14,423 nt of DNA, taken from the NCBI GenBank assembly GCA_964511405.1, contig CAZEFK010000185.1:1-14423 (forward strand). Direction: 5' to 3'. Source of the DNA: CAZEFK01 sp964511405. Lineage in GTDB: Bacteria > Pseudomonadota > Alphaproteobacteria > Elsterales > Elsteraceae. This document shows positions 10,072 through 14,423 of the stretch, one piece after another. How positions within the stretch are numbered: position 1 is the stretch's first letter; each line of letters starts with the position of its first letter. The position numbers and the translations under genes are program-made. The notes under the pieces were generated by a model. The model was not told the DNA's origin. It worked only from the letters and a program-made list of their open reading frames with translations, and ran no database searches.

Positions 10072-12258
10072 TCAGCTCTCCAGCAGCGCGCGGTAGGGTC
10101 CCGGCACGGCGCTGAGGGCGGCGTGCCGGCCGCGCTGGACGATGGTGCCGTGGTCCAGCACCAGGATCTGGTCGCAGTCGCGCACCGTGCTCAGCCGGTG
10201 CGCGATGACGATGCAGGTGCATCCGCGCCGGCGCAGGTTCTCCATGAACAGGTGCTCGCTGAGCGGGTCGAGGGCACTGGTCGCTTCGTCCAGAACCAGG
10301 AGCGCGGGATTGAGCACCAGCGCCCGGGCGATCGCGACGCGCTGGCGCTGGCCGCCGCTGAAGTTGCGGCCGCCATCGTCGACCGGCTGGTCGTAGCCGC
10401 CCGGCCGCTGAGCGATCTCGTCGTGGATCACGGCGTCCCGGGCGGCGGCGACGATGCGCTGGTCGCGCAGGGTCGGATCCCACAGCGTGATGTTGTCGCG
10501 CACGGTGCCCTCGAACAGCGCGACCGTCTGATCGACATAGGCGACCGAGCCGCGCAGCACGCCGCGATCGATCGCGCCGATCGGGCGGCCGTCGAGCTCG
10601 ATGGTGCCGCCCGACGGCTCGTACAGCCCGGCGATCAGCTTGCCCACGGTCGACTTGCCGCTGCCCGACGCGCCGACCAGGGCGACCCGGTCGCCGGGCT
10701 CGAGGTCGAGCGAGAAGCCATCGATCAGCGGCGGGTCGAGCGGACTGAAGCCGAAGGCGAGATCGCGCACGCGCAACGCCCCGCTCAGCCGGCTCAGGGG
10801 CTGCCGCGCCACGGCCGGCGCCCGGAACGCCGAATCCGACGGATGGCGGAGCACGTCATCCAGGCGCTGGATCGCGCCGTTCGTTTCCTGCAGCTGCGCG
10901 CCGAACGAGACCAGCCCGCTGATCGGCGCGAAGAAGCTGGCCGCCAGCCCCTGCAGCGCGACCAGCATGCCGATGGTGATCGCGCCGTCCATCACGCGCA
11001 GGCCGCCGACCAGGATGATGGCGGCGGTGCTGAGCGCGCTCAGCAGCGGCGGGACGGCGCCCAGCAGCCGGCGCAGACGCCCGACGTCCTGCTCGGCGTT
11101 GACCACCTTCGCGTGGGCACCCGCCCAGCGCCGGAAGAACAGGGCTTCGGTCCCGGTCGCCTTGAAGCTGTCGACCATCGACAGCCCCTGCAGGGTGACC
11201 GCGCCCAGCTTGCCTTCGTCGAGCTGCAGGCGCTGGCTGCGGTCGTTGAGCAGGCGCGCGGTGCCCCACAGGCAGAGCAGCTCGAGCGTGCCGAAGCCGG
11301 CCGCGACCGCCGCCAGCGGCAGGTCGTACTGCGCCATGATCGCCAGGTAGAACAGCACCGAGACCAGATTGAGGCAGGCCAGCGTCAAGCCGCTCGACGT
11401 GGTGCCGGCCAGGCGGTCGTTCAGCATCATCCGATTGCCGATCTCGCCCGCCTGGCGATGGACGAAGAAGGTGACCGGCAGCTGCAGCACATGCCACAGG
11501 AAGCGGCCGGCCGCGGCCAGCGCCAGGCGTGCCTGCAGGCGGGTCAGATAATGCTGCTGGAGGCCGGTGAGCGCGGCGCGCACGACGGCGGTCGCCACCA
11601 TCCCCGCGAGCAGCGGGTACAGCCACCCGGTCAGATGCTCGACCAGATAGTAGTCGATGAAGATGCGCGCGAAGGCCGGGACCACCAGCCCCGGCAGGAT
11701 CAGGCACAGATTGACCAGCACGATGAAGCCGAGCGCCGTGCCGCTGCCGGCCAGCCGTTCGCGCAGCCCGCGCGCCGCGCTCGGCCGCCGGCCGCCGGCC
11801 CGGAACTCCGGCCCGGGCTCGAAGGCGAGGACGACGCCGGTAAAGCTCTCGTCGAACTCGGCGCTGCTGACGGTGCGCGGCCCCGACGCCGGATCGTTCA
11901 GGAACACGCGGTCGCGGTCGAAGCCCTCGACCACCACGTAGTGGTTGAAGTTCCAGAACACCACCAGGGGCAGCGGCAGCTCGCGCAGCTTCTCGGGGTC
12001 CTTCTTGAAGCCCTTGGCGTTGAGCCCGAAGCGGCGGGCGGCCTTGATGATGTTGCTGGCCTTGCTGCCGTCGCGCGTGACGCCGCAGGCCTGGCGCAGC
12101 TCCTCCAGGGGCACGTGCCGGCCGAAATAGCCCAGCACCATCGACAGGCAGGCGGCGCCGCACTCGACCACTTCGAGCTGCAGGACAGTCGGGGTTCGGA
12201 CCCGTTGGCGGCCGGGCCGGAGAGCGGCAGCGGCCGATCTGGCGAGCCGGCGGATCAT
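10072..12258 (-). CDS. Peptidase-containing ABC exporter (C39 leader peptidase + ABC), NHLM-type
   Basis: A 728-residue inner-membrane exporter that in this family (TIGR03796-like) cleaves double-glycine leaders and exports the cargo. The N-terminal C39 cysteine peptidase is complete: oxyanion Gln27, catalytic Cys33 in ECGAAC, His106 in NHYVVVEG and Asp122 in NDPASG. The membrane domain spans about residues 190-470. The ATPase has Walker A GASGSGKST near 529, signature FSGGQRQR near 631 and Walker B LLVLDEATSALD near 655. The ATG at 12258 is chosen because it overlaps the HlyD stop as ATGA, implying translational coupling; a longer in-frame start at 12342 would overlap hlyD by 88 bp and adds Arg-rich shadow sequence. 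The likely substrate is the double-glycine repeat protein encoded divergently at 13853, but this is inferred. Confidence 0.94.
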   Translation of the reverse strand: MIRRLARSAAAALRPGRQRVRTPTVLQLEVVECGAACLSMVLGYFGRHVPLEELRQACGVTRDGSKASNIIKAARRFGLNAKGFKKDPEKLRELPLPLVVFWNFNHYVVVEGFDRDRVFLNDPASGPRTVSSAEFDESFTGVVLAFEPGPEFRAGGRRPSAARGLRERLAGSGTALGFIVLVNLCLILPGLVVPAFARIFIDYYLVEHLTGWLYPLLAGMVATAVVRAALTGLQQHYLTRLQARLALAAAGRFLWHVLQLPVTFFVHRQAGEIGNRMMLNDRLAGTTSSGLTLACLNLVSVLFYLAIMAQYDLPLAAVAAGFGTLELLCLWGTARLLNDRSQRLQLDEGKLGAVTLQGLSMVDSFKATGTEALFFRRWAGAHAKVVNAEQDVGRLRRLLGAVPPLLSALSTAAIILVGGLRVMDGAITIGMLVALQGLAASFFAPISGLVSFGAQLQETNGAIQRLDDVLRHPSDSAFRAPAVARQPLSRLSGALRVRDLAFGFSPLDPPLIDGFSLDLEPGDRVALVGASGSGKSTVGKLIAGLYEPSGGTIELDGRPIGAIDRGVLRGSVAYVDQTVALFEGTVRDNITLWDPTLRDQRIVAAARDAVIHDEIAQRPGGYDQPVDDGGRNFSGGQRQRVAIARALVLNPALLVLDEATSALDPLSEHLFMENLRRRGCTCIVIAHRLSTVRDCDQILVLDHGTIVQRGRHAALSAVPGPYRALLES

Positions 12259-13529
12259 GGCTGCGGATCGAACAGCCGTTCGAACGCCGGCACCACGACG
12301 CTGGCCACATGCAGCGTCCGGGTCACGATCTCGGCCGCGCACAGGGTGCCGCTGCTGATCGAGGCCGAGGGCCCGCGCGAGGACGACCAGCGATAGCCGC
12401 TGGGATTGCCCGGGTCCGGCTCCAGATCGACCTGGACCTCGAACGGCGCGCCGCCCCCGGACAGGGTCTGCACCAGCTGCCGGTTCTTAAGCGTGCGCAT
12501 CATGCCTTCGGCGGTCGACGGAATCTCGGCGACCTGCCGGACCCGCCCGAGCATGAACCCGAACTCCTCGCGCTTGACCGTGCTGGGCGCAATCTGGACC
12601 GCCATGCCCGGCTTCAGCTTCTTGCCTTCGGTCGGCGGCACGTAGAGCACGGCGATCAGGCCGGCGCCGGGCCGCCCGCGGTCGGGCGGCAGCAGCGTCA
12701 TCAATGAGCCGCCGCGCTCGAGCAGCTCGCCGCGGTTGACCTTGAGCTCCACGACCACCCCTTCGTAGGGGCTGCGCACCACCTCGAGCCGGTCGAGGCG
12801 TTCGTCGATGGCGGCGATGTGGCGGCGCGCCGCATCGATGCGCAGGTCCAACTGCAGCAGCTCGCGCTCGCGCTCGACCCGCTGCTGGGTCTCGGCGAGC
12901 TCGAGATCCTTGAGCGAGTTGCGGGCGCGCGCGAGATCCTCCTGGACCTGTCCGATCTCGATGCGGGTGTCGATCGTCCGCTGGCGGGTGATCATGCGCT
13001 TCTCGGCCAGTTCGGCCTCGTAACCGGCGCGCTCGTTCAACCAGGCCAGCCGCTGCTGCAGGAACGCCGTCGCCTGGGCGGCGGCCGTGCGCTTCTGGTC
13101 GTCGACCGCCGCCTGGATCGTGCTGTTGCGGCCCTGGAACTCGACGATGCGGGCGCGCTCGTCTTCGGCATTGCGCAGGTCCGCCTGCGCCTGCTCGCGT
13201 TCCTGGCGCAGATCAGGCTGATCCACGCGGGCGACCGCGGCGTCGGCGGCGACATGGTCGCCGGGGGCGACCATCAGATCCAGCACCCGCCCCTGGCTGG
13301 ACGAGGTCACGTCGAGGACGCCCGCCGGGCTCAGGATGATGCCGTCGGCCTGCACGCGGATGGGAATCGAGAACAGGACGGTGCCGGCGCCGGCGGTCGC
13401 GACCAGGAGCGCCATCGCCAGGAGCAGCAGCCAGCCCAGCCGGTCGGTGACCCGCAGGCCCTGATCCAGGCGCTCGGGTGTCGACAGCCGCTCCAGCGCG
13501 ACATCCCGGAAGATCGATCCGTCGGCCAT
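12255..13529 (-). CDS. HlyD-family membrane fusion protein, NHLM-type bacteriocin secretion protein
   Basis: Periplasmic adaptor linking the ABC exporters to an outer-membrane channel; similar to the TIGR03794 group. The 424-residue product has a short cytoplasmic N-terminus, one membrane helix at about 33-55 (WLLLLAMALLVATAGAGTVL), and a first half-lipoyl segment (GRVLDLMVAPGDHVAADAAV) near residues 91-110. A long coiled-coil hairpin rich in Gln, Glu and Arg runs from about 115 to 265. The second lipoyl half follows (VRSPYEGVVVELKVNRGELL), then a beta-barrel domain. The ATG at 13529 has AGGGAGA 5 bases upstream. It is the first gene of the operon and overlaps the C39 exporter by 4 bp. No TolC-type outer-membrane partner is encoded in the window, so one must be supplied from elsewhere. 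Confidence 0.93.
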   Translation of the reverse strand: MADGSIFRDVALERLSTPERLDQGLRVTDRLGWLLLLAMALLVATAGAGTVLFSIPIRVQADGIILSPAGVLDVTSSSQGRVLDLMVAPGDHVAADAAVARVDQPDLRQEREQAQADLRNAEDERARIVEFQGRNSTIQAAVDDQKRTAAAQATAFLQQRLAWLNERAGYEAELAEKRMITRQRTIDTRIEIGQVQEDLARARNSLKDLELAETQQRVERERELLQLDLRIDAARRHIAAIDERLDRLEVVRSPYEGVVVELKVNRGELLERGGSLMTLLPPDRGRPGAGLIAVLYVPPTEGKKLKPGMAVQIAPSTVKREEFGFMLGRVRQVAEIPSTAEGMMRTLKNRQLVQTLSGGGAPFEVQVDLEPDPGNPSGYRWSSSRGPSASISSGTLCAAEIVTRTLHVASVVVPAFERLFDPQP

Positions 13530-13678
13530 CGGGATCTCCCTGCTGGCGAACTTGGCAGTGGTGCGTCAGGCACCGTTCCGCAGTCGATACGAGTCAGGCG
13601 TTGCCCCATACCGCTCCCATGACTTGATCGATAATTCGTCAAAGAATAATTAAGAGCTCTGTTTCGATAGGGCCGATA

Positions 13679-13695
13679 GATGATGAAAAATCATC
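13679..13695. repeat. Perfect 6-bp inverted repeat (candidate operator)
   Basis: GATGAT at 13679-13684 and ATCATC at 13690-13695 flank a 5-base spacer GAAAA. The symmetry and position in the AT-rich divergent control region suit a dimeric regulator site. It overlaps the end of the second CGATAG direct repeat. In AT-rich DNA a 6-bp inverted repeat can occur by chance, so the call is tentative. Confidence 0.3.
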
Positions 13696-13842
13696 GAAGG
13701 GAATCAGAAACGTTATTACACAAACAATTTGCATGAGTCATAGTTATGGATCGAAATCTATCAATGACCCTTACTTTATTTAAATTATTTGGAAACTTAT
13801 CCGCGGCTCTCCTTGGGGCGACGGGCGCGACACCGTCTCAAT

Positions 13843-13848
13843 GGAGGG
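13843..13848 (+). promoter_or_regulatory. Ribosome-binding site deciding the repeat-protein start
   Basis: GGAGGG ends 4 bases before the ATG at 13853. The same bases lie inside the reading frame of an upstream in-frame ATG at 13841, which has no purine-rich site of its own. This favours the start at 13853. Confidence 0.7.
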
Positions 13849-13852
13849 ATGC

Positions 13853-14423
13853 ATGGCGGCGGAAGGCAAGACGCGGAGCTACGGCGACGAGACCGAACTC
13901 AGCCTCGACGACCTGTCGGGCGTCGTTGGCGGGACGGGGACCCAGTTCAAACCGGACGATGCTGCGAACCAGATCGCGCCCGGCGCCGATCCGGCCCATA
14001 GCGGCTCGCCCCAAGGCGGTCCGCCCCCCGGCTACGACGCGGCGCAAGGCGGCTCGCCCCAGGGCGGCCCGCCGCCGGGCTACGACACGGCGCAGGGCAG
14101 CTCGCCCCCGGGCGGCCCGCCGCCGGGCTACGATTCCGCACAAGGCGGCTCGCCTCAGGGTGGTCCACCCCCGGGCTACGACACGGCGCAGGGCGGCTCG
14201 CCCCCGGGCTACGACACGGCGCACAGCGGCTCGCCCCCGGGCTACGACACGGCGCACAGCGGCTCGCCCCAGGGCGGCCCACCGCCGGGCTACGATCCGG
14301 CGCAGGGCGGCTCACCCCAAGGCGCTCCGGCCCCGGGCTACGACACGGCGCAGGGCGGCTCGCCCCAAGGCGGTCCGCCGCCGGGCTACGACACGGCGCA
14401 GGGCGGCTCGCCCCAGGGCGGCC
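13853..14423 (+). CDS. Double-glycine-leader tandem-repeat secreted protein or precursor peptide (runs off right edge)
   Basis: The frame is open from ATG 13853 to the window end: 190 codons, no stop. Residues 1-27 form a leader ending LSLDDLSGVVGG (16-27), which fits the bacteriocin double-glycine consensus LSxxELxxIxGG with Asp for Glu and Val for Ile. Cleavage after Gly27 by a C39 peptidase is predicted. A linker (28-47) follows, then repeats of GYDTAQGGSPQGGPPP. GYD occurs nine times (residues 60, 76, 92, 108, 119, 130, 146, 162, 178) at spacings of 16, except two of 11. There is no Cys, and no Lys or Arg after residue 33, so the mature chain is acidic and probably disordered. It is divergent from the C39/ABC/HlyD export operon, its likely transporter. 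No named family is recognised. It could be an extracellular structural or adhesive polymer, or a multi-core peptide precursor. Full length is unknown. Confidence 0.85.
   Translation, partial: MAAEGKTRSYGDETELSLDDLSGVVGGTGTQFKPDDAANQIAPGADPAHSGSPQGGPPPGYDAAQGGSPQGGPPPGYDTAQGSSPPGGPPPGYDSAQGGSPQGGPPPGYDTAQGGSPPGYDTAHSGSPPGYDTAHSGSPQGGPPPGYDPAQGGSPQGAPAPGYDTAQGGSPQGGPPPGYDTAQGGSPQGG
13994..14423 (+). repeat. In-frame 48-bp tandem repeat array (with 33-bp variants)
   Basis: The array begins with a partial unit encoding AHSGSPQGGPPP and continues to the window edge. Full units are 48 bp (16 codons); the units starting at 14174 and 14207 are 33 bp because they lack the 15 bp for QGGPP. All length differences are multiples of three, so the frame is kept. 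Copies differ mainly at third codon positions (for example CAA/CAG, GGT/GGC, CCA/CCG), which shows divergence under amino-acid constraint. The complementary strand is also open across the array and would encode Arg/Ala/Val-rich repeats; that is a by-product of the base composition. Confidence 0.92.

Larger units (their letters stand above)
13530..13852. promoter_or_regulatory. AT-rich divergent control region between export operon and repeat-protein gene
   Basis: This 323-bp gene-free region must contain the leftward promoter for the four-gene export operon and the rightward promoter for the repeat-protein gene. By hand count 13621-13800 is about 32% GC (58 of 180), in sharp contrast to coding DNA on both sides. 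It contains several inverted and direct repeats (CGATAG at 13665-13670 and 13674-13679; ATGAGTCAT at 13733-13741; GATAGAT at 13675-13681 with its complement ATCTATC at 13756-13762). A TTGACG hexamer lies on the minus strand (13642-13637) as a possible -35 for the operon, but no good -10 follows it. The part nearest hlyD (13530-13615) is GC-rich with a small hairpin, GGTGC/GCACC at 13560-13574. Confidence 0.6.

Noticed and set aside
10070..10483. N-terminal extension of the second ABC gene to 10483
   Set aside because: It would overlap the C39 exporter's ATPase domain by over 400 bp and adds Arg/Pro-rich shadow sequence. The GTG at 10069 has a ribosome-binding site and coupled spacing.
13675..13699. 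Resemblance of the GATAG-ATGAT...ATCATC stretch to a Fur-box-like site
   Set aside because: Only part of the 19-bp symmetry is present and the spacer is off. Nothing else in the locus points to iron regulation.
13841..13852. Alternative ATG at 13841 for the repeat protein (adds MEGC)
   Set aside because: It lacks an upstream ribosome-binding site, and the GGAGGG that serves the ATG at 13853 would lie inside it. It would also add the only Cys.
13789..14001. A 70-codon plus-strand frame overlapping the start of the repeat gene
   Set aside because: It overlaps the double-glycine leader in another frame, lacks a ribosome-binding site, and its product is Arg-rich composition noise.
13838..14315. 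Minus-strand frames across the repeat array encoding RRVVARGRAALRR-like repeats
   Set aside because: They mirror the 48-bp repeat on the other strand, have no ribosome-binding site, and extend into the control region. The plus-strand frame has a leader, a strong ribosome-binding site and synonymous drift.
13994..14423. CRISPR-like array
   Set aside because: The 48-bp periodicity is a continuous coding repeat with no unique spacers, no palindromic repeat ends and no cas genes nearby.

Overview
The window is about 14.4 kb of very GC-rich DNA. Dense coding, strong third-position G/C bias and the trpS-murJ-glnD neighbourhood all suggest an alphaproteobacterium, probably Rhodospirillales-like. 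That assignment is an inference from gene content and composition. No rRNA, tRNA, CRISPR array or insertion sequence was recognised.

Left part (1-6600) is ordinary chromosomal backbone. On the minus strand, read right to left, are msrQ (haem-binding membrane subunit, with no msrP partner in view), glnD (PII uridylyltransferase/uridylyl-removing nitrogen sensor), murJ (lipid II flippase) and the N-terminal part of trpS, which runs off the left edge. A 70-residue conserved-looking hypothetical gene sits between murJ and glnD on the opposite strand. A 122-residue secreted hypothetical protein is divergent from msrQ.

Right part (6600-14423) is a peptide or protein export locus. Four minus-strand genes form a tight operon: an HlyD-family adaptor (13529-12255), an ABC exporter with a complete C39 leader peptidase (12258-10072), a second ABC exporter subunit with a long N-terminal extension (10069-7163), and a small cyclic-nucleotide-binding-domain protein (7136-6603). 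The set resembles the NHLM-type bacteriocin transport operons (TIGR03794/03796/03797 families, with CNB-domain companions in cyanobacteria). No maturation enzyme is visible.

Divergent from this operon, across a 323-bp spacer with a core of about 32% GC, is an open reading frame that runs off the right edge. It starts with a 27-residue leader ending in a textbook double-glycine motif (LSLDDLSGVVGG). After that the visible product is almost entirely tandem copies of a 16-residue unit, GYDTAQGGSPQGGPPP, with shortened 11-residue variants. This is the most interesting item. The simplest model is that the C39 transporter removes the leader and exports a long, acidic, disordered Pro/Gly/Tyr repeat polymer, or a multi-core peptide precursor. 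Only the leader, the repeats and the exporter are seen directly; the cargo-transporter pairing is inferred from adjacency and motif match.
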